From the NCBI RefSeq assembly GCF_004138165.1, contig NZ_RYFF01000016.1, positions 50,068 to 114,067 on the forward strand: DNA of 64,000 nucleotides, read 5' to 3'. The position numbers were made by a program, and so were the translations under genes. Positions 33,339 to 41,256 of the stretch are shown piece after piece (position 1 is the stretch's first letter; every line of letters starts with the position of its first letter). A model generated the notes under the pieces. That model searched no databases. It was not told the DNA's origin and worked only from the letters and a program-made list of their open reading frames with translations. The DNA is from Candidatus Chloroploca sp. Khr17. Lineage in GTDB: Bacteria > Chloroflexota > Chloroflexia > Chloroflexales > Chloroflexaceae.

Positions 33339-34310
33339 CTAGACTGGTGATTTCAGGGTCGCACGGCGAGCATAGACAAGCAAGACAGCGACCGCACACG
33401 AGGCCAGGCGTGCCCGGAGCGTATCGGCGCGACTGGTGAGGATAATCGGCACCCGTGCCCCCATGATCACCCCGGCTGCTTCGGCACGGGCCAGGAAGGT
33501 GAGTTGCTTGGCAAGAATATTGCCAGCCTCAAGGTTTGGGACGAGGAGAATGTCGGCCTGACCAGCCACGGGCGAGACGATCTTCTTCGTACGGGCGGCC
33601 TCCATATTAATCGCATTGTCGAGCGCCAGAGGCCCATCAAGAATGCCGCCGACAATTTGGCCACGGTCGGCCATCTTGCACAGGGCTGCGGCATCAATGG
33701 TAGAAGGGATCTCGGGGTTGATCGTCTCAACGGCCGACAGCACCGCAACCTTTGGGTGTTCGATGCGCAACACCTGGGCCAGTTCGATCGCATTCTGGCA
33801 AATATCGGCCTTGGCCTTGAGGTTAGGGGTGATATTCACCGCACCGTCGGTCACAATCAAGGGTTTGGGATAGGTCGGCACATCCATGATGAAACAGTGA
33901 CTGATGCGGCGCTCGGTACGCAGACCAGTCACCTTATTGACCACCTCGGCCAGCAGCTCATCGGTGTGCAGGCTGCCTTTCATCAAGGCCTCGGCGGCAC
34001 CGAGCCTGATCAGTTCCACAGCCTTGGCTGCCGAAGCATGGCTATGTTCCACATCAATAATCTTGTACGGGGTCAAGTCAAGCCCGTGTTCTTCGGCGAC
34101 AGCCCGAATCCGAGCCTGAGGGCCGACCAGCAAGGGAATAATCAAGCCCTTCTCGGCTGCATCAATTGCACTGGAGAGCGAGACATCGTCACAGGGATGG
34201 ACAACCGCAACGTTGATGGGATCAAGATCCTTGCATGCATCCATCAACATTTCATAGCCATTAAAAGCATTGTCTTCGGGAAAATCGTTTGCCTGATGAT
34301 ACAGACCCAT
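33339..34310 (-). CDS. Phosphate acetyl/butyryltransferase family protein
   Basis: The enzyme should exchange phosphate and CoA on an acyl group, giving acetyl phosphate for acetate kinase. The 324 residues belong to the PTA_PTB family, of the form found as the C-terminal half of enoyl-CoA hydratase/phosphate acetyltransferase fusions. Segments include VVHPCDDVSLSSAIDAA, IPLLVGPQARI, GSLHTDELL, RISHCFIMDVPTYPKPLIVTD and VGGILDGPLALDNAI. The MaoC-like half is absent. AGGAG lies seven bases before the ATG at 34310. It could use butyryl-CoA as well as acetyl-CoA, but pairing with ackA favours acetate. Confidence 0.9.
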   Translation of the reverse strand: MGLYHQANDFPEDNAFNGYEMLMDACKDLDPINVAVVHPCDDVSLSSAIDAAEKGLIIPLLVGPQARIRAVAEEHGLDLTPYKIIDVEHSHASAAKAVELIRLGAAEALMKGSLHTDELLAEVVNKVTGLRTERRISHCFIMDVPTYPKPLIVTDGAVNITPNLKAKADICQNAIELAQVLRIEHPKVAVLSAVETINPEIPSTIDAAALCKMADRGQIVGGILDGPLALDNAINMEAARTKKIVSPVAGQADILLVPNLEAGNILAKQLTFLARAEAAGVIMGARVPIILTSRADTLRARLASCAVAVLLVYARRATLKSPV

Positions 34311-34501
34311 GGTAGTACTCCTGACTATATCGTGAGTCGTCTGGTATACTAGCGACTGGCACACCAGACTAAAGAGCGTAGGCAAAGTCTGCGCCAATCT
34401 AAGCGTACTGGTTCAAGTTACAGCGTAGGTGGGGCGCTGGATGGCACAACCTAGCCACCCCACCCGCCCGTTCCTCAAGCTTGCCAGCAAGGAGTTTGCA
34501 T

Positions 34502-35164
34502 ATGCCCGTCTCGATCCAACAGGTGCGTGAGCACCCGACCACGCTTGCGTACCTCAATGCTGCCAACGAAAACTTGCGGCAGATCGGCTACACTGAACAC
34601 GGTGTACGTCATGCGACCCGCGTAAGCAAAGCGGCGCACAGGGTGCTGACCGGGCTAGGGTATCCTGAGCGTGAAGGTGAACTAGCGGCCATTGCCGGGA
34701 TGCTGCACGATATTGGTAACCTGATCAATCGCCAGTTGCATGGTCAGACTGGGGCAATGCTGGCGAAGGAGTTGCTTGGTGAACTGGGGATGGAGTTATC
34801 AGAAATCCTTGTCATTATTTGTGCGATCGGCAATCACGAAGAAGAGTATGGGCATGCCACGAGTGCGGTCGCGGCGGCCTTGATTCTTGCCGATAAAGCC
34901 GATGTGCATCTTTCACGGGTACACGAACCTGATCCGGCGAAGCATGACATTCATGATCGGGTCAATCTGGCGGTCACTCGCTCAACCCTTGAGGTGCTTG
35001 CCGACGAACGACGCATTGTGCTGAATATGACGATTGATGCGTCAATTGCGACTGTCATGGACTATTTTGCGATCTTTCTCTCGCGGATGGTGATGTGTCG
35101 CTCGGCGGCGGCTCGTTTGCAGTGCAAGTTTGGGCTGGTGATCAATGGGACGGAGCTTGAATAA
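34502..35164 (+). CDS. HD-domain phosphohydrolase
   Basis: The 220-residue protein has the metal-binding HD motif: EHGVRHATRVS (about 33-43), MLHDIGNL (about 68-75) and a further His in IGNHEEEYGH (about 110). Such proteins cleave phosphate from nucleotides or cyclic nucleotides. The substrate is unknown. AAGGAG precedes the ATG with a suitable spacing. It begins a run of genes on the plus strand leading into the probable copper locus, but a separate promoter starts that locus. Confidence 0.88.
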   Translation: MPVSIQQVREHPTTLAYLNAANENLRQIGYTEHGVRHATRVSKAAHRVLTGLGYPEREGELAAIAGMLHDIGNLINRQLHGQTGAMLAKELLGELGMELSEILVIICAIGNHEEEYGHATSAVAAALILADKADVHLSRVHEPDPAKHDIHDRVNLAVTRSTLEVLADERRIVLNMTIDASIATVMDYFAIFLSRMVMCRSAAARLQCKFGLVINGTELE

Positions 35165-35176
35165 GCGTTGCCTTAT

Positions 35177-35205
35177 TTGCAATCTTGTGAAATCTGGCTC
35201 ATAAT
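35177..35205 (+). promoter_or_regulatory. Predicted sigma-70 promoter of the copper locus
   Basis: TTGCAA (35177-35182), a 17-base spacer and CATAAT (35200-35205). The ATG at 35212 is 6 bases past the -10, so the transcript would begin at or next to the start codon. Confidence 0.65.
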
Positions 35206-35211
35206 CATGGC

Positions 35212-35604
35212 ATGGCTGTACCGCATCACCAACAGATGTCACGGCTGATCCGGCTCGCTGCGCATCGTACCTGGATCAGTGCATTCCTAATTTTTCTCTT
35301 GCCAGGCACATTGCTTGCCTGTATTCTGCACTGCTCAGTACCGTTTCCCCTGGTTGCCCCTGTTGATGAAGCGTCGCCCTTTGTTTGCGGCCACACACTT
35401 GCGCTTGCCCAGAACCTCTCCCCGGCGCTTAGTCCAGAACTGATTCAGAGCCTGACGCAAGGGAACTTAGCCCTTGCGGCGCTGCTGATCCTGGCTCTGC
35501 GCCTGCAAGATAGCCTCAGAGCGCATACACCCCTCTGGCAGAGGCGGATCAACGACGCTCCGCCGGTGCCGCCTCCCCGTCGGCTGTGTCAGCGAGCTTG
35601 CTGA
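35212..35604 (+). CDS. Small membrane or exported protein with Cys/His motif, upstream of copper genes
   Basis: The 130-residue protein has one hydrophobic helix (about 20-40) containing ACILHCSVPFP, with Cys, His and Cys close together at its outer end, and a second hydrophobic stretch (about 85-98). A His/Gln-rich N-terminus and a basic Cys-containing C-terminus complete it. I do not recognise the family. Its position at the head of a run with PCu(A)C, SCO and a cupredoxin, and the Cys-x3-His-Cys-like group, suggest a part in copper handling; that is inference. No Shine-Dalgarno sequence is present. Confidence 0.6.
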   Translation: MAVPHHQQMSRLIRLAAHRTWISAFLIFLLPGTLLACILHCSVPFPLVAPVDEASPFVCGHTLALAQNLSPALSPELIQSLTQGNLALAALLILALRLQDSLRAHTPLWQRRINDAPPVPPPRRLCQRAC

Positions 35605-35608
35605 TGAT

Positions 35609-35635
35609 TTGACGCAAAGGCGCAAAGGCGCAAAG
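35609..35635 (+). repeat. Half copy of the GACGCAAAGGCGCAAAGG repeat
   Basis: It follows the small membrane-protein gene and lies in the leader of the PCu(A)C gene. The same bases, preceded by GATGATTT, occur at 55149. Confidence 0.75.
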
Positions 35636-35658
35636 GGTAAGGGAGAAAGCAAACAACG

Positions 35659-36249
35659 ATGCGAAACACAATAAGCGTGATCCTGCTGGCAATCAGCAGT
35701 CTGATCCTGGCGGCCTGTGGGGCTGCCCCGACGACAACACCTGCGGTAGCCCCTGCGACGGGGATGGCGCTTGAAATACGTGATGCCTGGGTACGGCCCG
35801 CCAGTCTTGCTGCGATGCCGATGGAGGGCACTGCTGAGAGCGGAAGCGGGCATGGGACGATGGAGGGCACTGCCGAGAGCGGAAGCGGGCATGGCACGAT
35901 GGATCAGACAACGGAACATGGGGCTATGTCGGCAGGAACGACGACGGCAGGGTATATGGTCATCAAGAACAGTGGCAGCGAACCCGACTATCTTGTCGCA
36001 GCCGCTGCCGACATTGCCGAGACCATTGAACTGCACAATGTCTTGATGGAAAACGATGTCATGCGCATGCGCCCGGTCGAGAAGATCGAGGTTCCTGCCG
36101 GCGGCGAGGTGGAACTACGTCCGGGTGGGTTTCACGTGATGTTCATTGACGTTACCAGGGATGTGAAGGAAGGCGAGAGCATTCCGGTGACGCTGACATT
36201 TGAGCGAGCAGGAACCGTCGAGGTAAATGCCGTTGTACGTCAGCCCTAA
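35659..36249 (+). CDS. Copper chaperone PCu(A)C lipoprotein with Met/His-rich insert
   Basis: PCu(A)C binds Cu(I) outside the membrane and delivers it to cytochrome oxidase. The 196-residue precursor has a lipobox ILAAC (C20). The family motif is complete: H126, M137, H159 and M161 fit H-x10-M-x21-H-x-M exactly. Between the first strands there is an insert (about 55-95) made of two identical 13-residue units, MEGTAESGSGHGT, then more Met and His. The DNA of the units (39 bases each, 35820-35897) differs at only a few positions, so the duplication is recent. The insert may add copper-binding capacity. The stop codon lies in a 62-base perfect palindrome. Confidence 0.93.
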   Translation: MRNTISVILLAISSLILAACGAAPTTTPAVAPATGMALEIRDAWVRPASLAAMPMEGTAESGSGHGTMEGTAESGSGHGTMDQTTEHGAMSAGTTTAGYMVIKNSGSEPDYLVAAAADIAETIELHNVLMENDVMRMRPVEKIEVPAGGEVELRPGGFHVMFIDVTRDVKEGESIPVTLTFERAGTVEVNAVVRQP

Positions 36250-36302
36250 ATGTTCATGTGGATGGGGCGCTAGCGCCCCATCCACATGAACATTTAGGGC
36301 TG
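36241..36302. terminator. 62-base perfect palindrome between PCu(A)C and SCO genes
   Basis: Bases 36241-36270 are perfectly complementary to 36273-36302, and the central TA is itself symmetric. The stop codon of the PCu(A)C gene lies in the left arm. There is no U-run. Both flanking genes run the same way, so it could limit readthrough or protect the 3' end of the upstream message. Confidence 0.75.
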
Positions 36303-36337
36303 ACGCCGTTAAAACCTGTTGCTTTGAGGTGTTGATA

Positions 36338-36931
36338 ATGAAAAAATTCTCCTTCATCCTGCTAGGGATGCTGCTCTTGTTGCTGGCTGCTTGTGGACAG
36401 AGTGCGCCGCAGTTTCGCGGGACGGTACTGGAGCCAGCTGAGCCAGCCTTTGATTTCACATTGATTGATGAACAGGGCCAACCATTTACGTTGAGCGAGC
36501 AGAAAGGGCAGGTGGTTGTGCTCTTTTTTGGGTTTACGATGTGCCCTGATATTTGTCCGGCGGCGCTGGCCGATCTGTCGGCGGTGAGTCGGGAACTCGG
36601 GGCGGATGCCGAGGCGATTCAGGTCGCCCTGGTCAGCCTTGATCCTGAACGCGATACGAGCGAACGCTTGCAGCAATATGTCACGGCGTTTGATCCGCGC
36701 TTCAAGGGTTTGCGCGGCGATGAAGCAACGCTCGCGCCAATTCTGAAGTCGTACGGGGTCTTTTCCGAGCAGCGCGCATTGCCGGATTCGGCGATGGGGT
36801 ATACCATCGATCATTCGGGGTTTATCTACGCGATTGACAAAGCCGGGAACTGGCGGATCCTCTTTGCCCACGGTACTCCGGTAGAAGATATTACCGCTGA
36901 CCTGCGCCTACTCGCCCGTGAGGGAGGCTGA
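36338..36931 (+). CDS. SCO1/SenC/PrrC family copper protein (lipoprotein)
   Basis: SCO proteins are thioredoxin-fold copper carriers or reductases for the CuA site of cytochrome oxidase. The 197-residue precursor has a lipobox LLAAC (about C19). The copper ligands are C69 and C73 in CPDIC and H159 in YTIDHSGF, the standard set. Length and order fit the family. GAGG precedes the ATG at 36338; an in-frame GTG at 36329 is less likely. It ends next to the cupredoxin-like gene. Confidence 0.94.
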   Translation: MKKFSFILLGMLLLLLAACGQSAPQFRGTVLEPAEPAFDFTLIDEQGQPFTLSEQKGQVVVLFFGFTMCPDICPAALADLSAVSRELGADAEAIQVALVSLDPERDTSERLQQYVTAFDPRFKGLRGDEATLAPILKSYGVFSEQRALPDSAMGYTIDHSGFIYAIDKAGNWRILFAHGTPVEDITADLRLLAREGG

Positions 36932-36932
36932 G

Positions 36933-37304
36933 GTGCAGCGTCGGTCTCTACTGCTCAGTCTGGTGGGGCTCGTTCTGCTGGTTGGCGTGGGCATTGGAAG
37001 CATCTGGTGGCTGAATATGCGTGACGAAGCCCAACGCACGCTAGTGATTAGCGTGCCACCCGGTACGGCAGTGCGGCTTGCCGCCGGGGACGAAATCGAA
37101 CTCTTTCCCCAGGAGATCGTCTTGCACCTGAGCGAACAGGATACGCTGGTGATCCAGAACGACGACGACGAGACGATCACAATTGGGCCATATCGGGTGG
37201 CCCCTGGGCAGCGCTTTATCCAGCACTTTGCCGGCCCCGGGACGTTCGATTTGGTCTGTTCGCTCCATCCGAGTGAGCAACTGCGCATCGTAGTAAAACG
37301 GTGA
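36933..37304 (+). CDS. Membrane-anchored cupredoxin-like protein
   Basis: The 123-residue protein has one N-terminal membrane helix (about 5-26) and a beta-rich domain whose end reads GTFDLVCSLHPSEQL. In type I copper proteins this loop is C-x2-H-x4-M. Here C109 and H112 are present but Leu 117 takes the place of the Met, and H98 could be the other His ligand. A green/red-type or weakened copper site is possible. It starts at GTG 36933 with GGAGG five bases upstream; an upstream in-frame GTG at 36918 overlaps the SCO gene. Copper binding is inferred from the loop and the neighbours. Confidence 0.78.
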   Translation: MQRRSLLLSLVGLVLLVGVGIGSIWWLNMRDEAQRTLVISVPPGTAVRLAAGDEIELFPQEIVLHLSEQDTLVIQNDDDETITIGPYRVAPGQRFIQHFAGPGTFDLVCSLHPSEQLRIVVKR

Positions 37305-37310
37305 GAGGAC

Positions 37311-37345
37311 GTTGAAAAAAGCCAGCATAGCTGGCTTTTTTCAAC
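37311..37345. terminator. Bidirectional terminator after the cupredoxin gene
   Basis: GTTGAAAAAAGCCAGC (37311-37326) pairs perfectly with 37330-37345 around ATA, giving T6 runs on both strands. It lies between the convergent cupredoxin and moeA genes. Confidence 0.9.
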
Positions 37346-37353
37346 GAAGCGCA

Positions 37354-38565
37354 TCAGAGTGGTGCCGTCAACAAAGCATCGAGTTCGGTGCCGACAGGAT
37401 AGATCGCCTCGCCGGGGGGGACAAGCAAAAGCCCGTTGGCGCCGAGCAGCGACATCAGGCGAGAGCTGCCTTGGCCGCCGGTTGTTCCCGCCACCAGATG
37501 CACGCCTTCTTGGCGAATGGTGACCCGCTGATATTCGGGGCGATCGTGGGAGGGGCGGATCGGGGTGCTGAGGCGCACGCGCACCCGTGGACGCCAGGGA
37601 TGCGGATCGCCCTGCAAGGCGCGGAGGGCAGGGCGCACAAAGACTTCGTACGAGACAAGCGAAGAGACGGGATAGCCGGGCAACCCGAAAGCGAGCTTGG
37701 AACCCACCGTGGCAAACGTGGTTGGCTTGCCCGGCTTGAAGGCGATGCGCCCAAAGTGAACCGTGCCAAGTTCGGCGAGCAGGGGCTTGATTAGATCGCG
37801 TGAACCCATGCTGACGCCGCCGCTGGTGACAAGCACATCAGCCGCTTCGAGCCCGCGGAGAAGGGCGTCGCGCTGCTTGGTGTGGTCATCAGGGGCAATG
37901 CCGAGGGAGAGAACCTCGCAACCCGCCTCGCGCAACGCCGCCATCAAGGCGTAGCGATTCGAGTCATAGACTGCGCCAGCAGGGCGAGGTAAGCCTGGCT
38001 CGATCACTTCATCACCGGTCGCCAGCACCGCAACCCGTGGGCGGCGATAGACCTGCACCCTGGTCAGGCCAAAGGTAGCGAGCAAGCCAAGTTCCGGCGT
38101 GCCAAGCACGGTGCCGAGCGACAGGATCGTCGCGCCCTGAGCGGCATCCTGGCCCACGGTATGCACATGCTGACCAGATTGCAACGTGTGGTGCAACGTC
38201 AGCCAGCCAGCGTGCTCCTCGGCGAGTTCGACAGGAATCACCGCATCGGCACCAGCGGGCATTGGCGCACCCGTCATGATGCGCACGGCTGTGCCTGGTT
38301 CGAGCGACACCCCGGCAGTCGAGCCAGCCGTCAACTCGGCGATGATACGGCGCGGCTTCAGGCCATCGTCAGTGCGCAGTGCATAGCCATCCATCGCCGC
38401 CTTGGGCACATCGGGAAGATTGAGCGGTGCCTGGATCACTTGGGCAAGCACACGCCCATCGGCGGTCAGCGCATCAACTTCTTCGGCTTCGAGCGGCAGC
38501 ACCCGGCCCATAATCACCTGCTGGGCCTCGTCAACTGACACCATCGGATAGGGCGACTCTGGCAT
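37354..38565 (-). CDS. moeA: Molybdopterin molybdotransferase
   Basis: MoeA inserts molybdate into adenylated molybdopterin. The 403 residues show the MoeA features: DVPKAAMDGYALR near 55, MTGAPMPAGADAVI near 97, the MPT-binding VTSGGVSMGSRDLI near 235 and FGLPGYPVSSLVSYEVF near 285. The length is normal. The start at 38565 has GAGGA six bases upstream; a GTG at 38577 is in frame. It overlaps or adjoins the sensor-kinase stop, so it may be in the same transcript as the two-component genes, although a functional link is not obvious. Confidence 0.95.
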   Translation of the reverse strand: MPESPYPMVSVDEAQQVIMGRVLPLEAEEVDALTADGRVLAQVIQAPLNLPDVPKAAMDGYALRTDDGLKPRRIIAELTAGSTAGVSLEPGTAVRIMTGAPMPAGADAVIPVELAEEHAGWLTLHHTLQSGQHVHTVGQDAAQGATILSLGTVLGTPELGLLATFGLTRVQVYRRPRVAVLATGDEVIEPGLPRPAGAVYDSNRYALMAALREAGCEVLSLGIAPDDHTKQRDALLRGLEAADVLVTSGGVSMGSRDLIKPLLAELGTVHFGRIAFKPGKPTTFATVGSKLAFGLPGYPVSSLVSYEVFVRPALRALQGDPHPWRPRVRVRLSTPIRPSHDRPEYQRVTIRQEGVHLVAGTTGGQGSSRLMSLLGANGLLLVPPGEAIYPVGTELDALLTAPL

Positions 38566-38573
38566 GCCATTCC

Positions 38574-40154
38574 TCACGCTGGCAGGGTTTGATCGTCTGC
38601 GCTGCCTTGATGGGGCAGCACACGATCTATTGTACCATCGCTGGCCGGTTCAAGGGGCAAGACAAAGCGCATCGTCGTGCCGTCGCCGAGCGTGCTTGTA
38701 ACATTGATCGTACCGCCGTGGGTTTCGATGATACGGCGGGCAATGGCAAGACCGAGGCCGGCCCCGCCGGCGCTACGTGAACGGGCGCGATCAACGCGAT
38801 AGAAGCGGTCGAAGATATGGGGAAGATCGGCGGGCGCAATCCCGTGACCTGTATCGCTCACCGCAAACGCAACACCCCCATCAGCCACCAGCTGTGCCGC
38901 AAGGGTTATCTGGCCGCCGGTAGGGGTATGGCGCAGCGCATTGCCGACCAGATTGCCGAGCACCTGACTGATCCGCTGGGGGTCGGCCAACACCTCGGGC
39001 AGCGGATCGGCGGCTTCCACGTGCAACGCGACCGCCTGCTCCTCGGCCTGGCGAGCAAACGAGCGTGCCGTATCGTATAAGAGTTGGGCAGGAGCGCAGA
39101 GTTCGGGATAGAGCGCGAGCTGGCCGGCATCAGCCAGGGCAAGCAAGCGCAGATCTTCGATCAAGCGTTCGAGCAGGGCAACTTCGCCGAGCAGACCAGC
39201 GATCTGCGGTTGATCAGGCTCATAGACGCCATCCTGCACCCCTTCGAGGCGACCTTTGATAATCGAGAGCGGGGTACGCAACTCGTGGGCAACATCGGCG
39301 GTCAACTGACGCCGTTGCTGGTCAGCCGCAGCCAGGGCATCAGCCAGTTGATTGAAACTCAGCGCCAGATCGGCCACCTCGCGCACGCGGCCCGGCTCTA
39401 CCCGCACCTGCATATCACCTGCCGTCAGCGCCCGGGCCGCCTGGTTGAGTTGCGCAAGGGGCGTGCTGATCCGGCGCGAAAAGAAGATTGCCAGGCCAAG
39501 CAAGATCCCGGCCAGGGCCAGACCGGCGGCACCAACCCCGCGGGCAAGATTAGCGAACCCGAACGTCCGACCTTCGCCACTGGCATAATCGATCACCAGC
39601 GCCCCCACGGTCTCATCGCGCAACTGAATAGGAATCGTCAAGAGAACCTGCCCATCGGCTGAGATCATCTGCACAGGATTGGCAGGCACAATGGCAACAC
39701 CAGAAGCAGTCACTGTGCTTGACAGAACATCTTCGGGAGGAACAGGCCCAAGCGGCAGCGTCGCGCCACGTGGCGGTCGATCTGGCATGCTTTCAGCCGA
39801 AGCCATCATCGGCATCATCGGCATCATTGGTTCAGCCCCAATGCGACGTGAGACAACCTGCCCATCGGCATCAAGCAGCGTAATGCTCTGCCAGCGATCA
39901 TCGCGCAACTGGCGCTCGATCACATCAAAACGTGGCTCGACCCCCTCCCACGAACCCTCGCGGCGATAGACCTGGGCCAGACGTGCAGCCTCGCCGCGGG
40001 CGACAAACTCGGGCGGGGCCCCCCAATCATCGTGCCCACGCTGAAAGCTGAGCACAGCAACCCAGAAAAAGAGCAGCATGCCACCAATGCCCAGCACAAT
40101 GACCAGGCTAAAAGCGGTGAGCATCAGACTAAAAACACGGGGTTGTTTACGCAT
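38574..40154 (-). CDS. Sensor histidine kinase (HAMP-HisKA-HATPase) with Met-rich sensing loop
   Basis: The 526-residue membrane kinase has helices at about 10-35 and 205-227. These enclose a periplasmic domain of about 170 residues holding the run EPMMPMMPMMASAESM (108-123). HAMP follows, then the phosphorylated His in ADVAHELRTPLS (H290), the N box LGNLVGNALRH, DTGHGI and GAGLGLAIARR. Runs of Met with Pro often bind Cu(I) or Ag(I) in exported proteins, so copper sensing is a reasonable inference given the neighbouring copper genes. The response regulator lies 6 bases upstream and moeA follows. Confidence 0.93.
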   Translation of the reverse strand: MRKQPRVFSLMLTAFSLVIVLGIGGMLLFFWVAVLSFQRGHDDWGAPPEFVARGEAARLAQVYRREGSWEGVEPRFDVIERQLRDDRWQSITLLDADGQVVSRRIGAEPMMPMMPMMASAESMPDRPPRGATLPLGPVPPEDVLSSTVTASGVAIVPANPVQMISADGQVLLTIPIQLRDETVGALVIDYASGEGRTFGFANLARGVGAAGLALAGILLGLAIFFSRRISTPLAQLNQAARALTAGDMQVRVEPGRVREVADLALSFNQLADALAAADQQRRQLTADVAHELRTPLSIIKGRLEGVQDGVYEPDQPQIAGLLGEVALLERLIEDLRLLALADAGQLALYPELCAPAQLLYDTARSFARQAEEQAVALHVEAADPLPEVLADPQRISQVLGNLVGNALRHTPTGGQITLAAQLVADGGVAFAVSDTGHGIAPADLPHIFDRFYRVDRARSRSAGGAGLGLAIARRIIETHGGTINVTSTLGDGTTMRFVLPLEPASDGTIDRVLPHQGSADDQTLPA

Positions 40155-40160
40155 ATGTTT

Positions 40161-40850
40161 TCACAATTCAAGACATTTATACCCAACCCCATAGACAGTG
40201 ACAATATACTGGAGACCCTGGGGATCAGGCTGAATTTTGCGGCGCAGATTTTTAATATGGGCATCAACCGTGCGATCGTACCCAGCATAGCTCAGATCAA
40301 AGACCAGATCGAGCAACTGACTACGGGTAAAAGGCCGTCCGGGTTCACGCGCAAGCACCGCAAGCAGGTCAAACTCGGTAGCCGTGAGATCGATAGTGAT
40401 CGCATTGCGACGGACGATGCGCCGTTCGAGGTCAATGCTCAACTCGCCGATCTGGATAAGAGCAACCGGGGAAGGAGTATCTTCGGTACGGCGCAACACC
40501 GCGCGCACGCGGGCGACAAGCTCACGGGGGCTAAAGGGCTTGGTCATATAATCATCGGCGCCGAGCTCGAGGCCAATCAAGCGATCCGCCTCTTCGACGC
40601 GGGCGGTCAGCATAATGATCGGCAATTTGCGGGTCGCCTGATCTTGCCGCAGCGCCCTGGTGACATCGAGGCCGTCCATCCCTGGCAGCATCAGATCAAG
40701 CACTAGCAAATGTGGGCGCTCGGTACGGGCAAGGCGTAAAGCCCCAGGCCCATCATCAGCCATCAGCACACGAAAGCCCGCACGATCAAGGTAATCGCGG
40801 GCAATCTGGACAATGCCAGGTTCATCGTCTACCACCAGGATTGTTTTCAT
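40161..40850 (-). CDS. OmpR/PhoB-family response regulator
   Basis: The 229-residue protein has a receiver domain with VVDDEPG, the phosphorylated Asp in VLDLMLPG (D52), TAR and the conserved Lys in DDYMTKPFS. A winged-helix DNA-binding domain follows, ending in RTVDAHIKNLRRKI and YIVTVYGVGYK. It should be activated by the kinase encoded 6 bases downstream and control genes such as the copper locus, but no binding site could be identified. Confidence 0.96.
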   Translation of the reverse strand: MKTILVVDDEPGIVQIARDYLDRAGFRVLMADDGPGALRLARTERPHLLVLDLMLPGMDGLDVTRALRQDQATRKLPIIMLTARVEEADRLIGLELGADDYMTKPFSPRELVARVRAVLRRTEDTPSPVALIQIGELSIDLERRIVRRNAITIDLTATEFDLLAVLAREPGRPFTRSQLLDLVFDLSYAGYDRTVDAHIKNLRRKIQPDPQGLQYIVTVYGVGYKCLEL

Positions 40851-40879
40851 CGTTCCGCTCTCATCGCGACTTTGTCATA

Positions 40880-40912
40880 AGACCTCACAGGTCTTGAAGA
40901 CCTGTGAGGTCT
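40880..40912. repeat. Palindrome AGACCTCACAGGTCTT, copy 2
   Basis: Arms are identical to the copy at 31940 with one changed centre base. It lies upstream of the response-regulator gene. Confidence 0.8.
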
Positions 40913-40969
40913 CAGGCCGGTTTTGTTTCTTAGGCATGGTTTCAGAATGGCCCGATCAGCTTTACCGTT

Positions 40970-41157
40970 TGGTAGCACCGGCTTCCAGCCGGTGGGGCTT
41001 CCTGACCGGCTGGAAGCCGGTGCTACCTTCGCTGCGAACGGTCAAGACCGGCTGGAAGCCGGTGCTACCTTCGCTGCGAACGGTCAAGACCGGCTGGAAG
41101 CCGGTGCTACCTTCGCTGCGAACGGTCAAGACCGGCTGGAAGCCGGTGCTACCTTCT
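40970..41157. repeat. 42-base tandem repeat with flanking inverted unit (GSTGFQPV-type)
   Basis: Units begin at 41004, 41046, 41088 and 41130 (3.6 copies). Each contains ACCGGCTGGAAGCCGGTGCT, itself a near-palindrome, then CTTCGCTGCGAACGGTCAA. An inverted copy of the core (GGTAGCACCGGCTTCCAGCC) is at 40970. Translation of the minus strand gives STGFQPV repeats, a known artefact in protein sets from many genomes. Confidence 0.85.
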
Positions 41158-41256
41158 GCCAACGATGCGCGTTGGCAACGCCTTTGCCCCCCACCCCCGG
41201 CCCCGCCCCCACGAGGGGGGAGGGGAGGTTTCGCGCAGCGCGCGGGTGCTTCGCCC

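Larger units (their letters stand above)
40851..41256. other. Repeat-filled intergenic region
   Basis: From left to right it contains a palindrome (40880-40912), an inverted and then tandem 42-base repeat (40970-41157), and a C/G-rich stretch with GGGGGGAGGGG at about 41214. No gene is supported. The open minus frame through the tandem repeat encodes the spurious STGFQPV repeat. Confidence 0.7.

Noticed and set aside
40970..41157. CRISPR-like array
   Set aside because: The units are contiguous 42-base tandem copies with no unique spacers, and no cas genes are present.
40962..41162. Minus-strand open frame encoding GSTGFQPV repeats
   Set aside because: It is the translation of a 42-base DNA tandem repeat; no ribosome-binding site and a known artefact.
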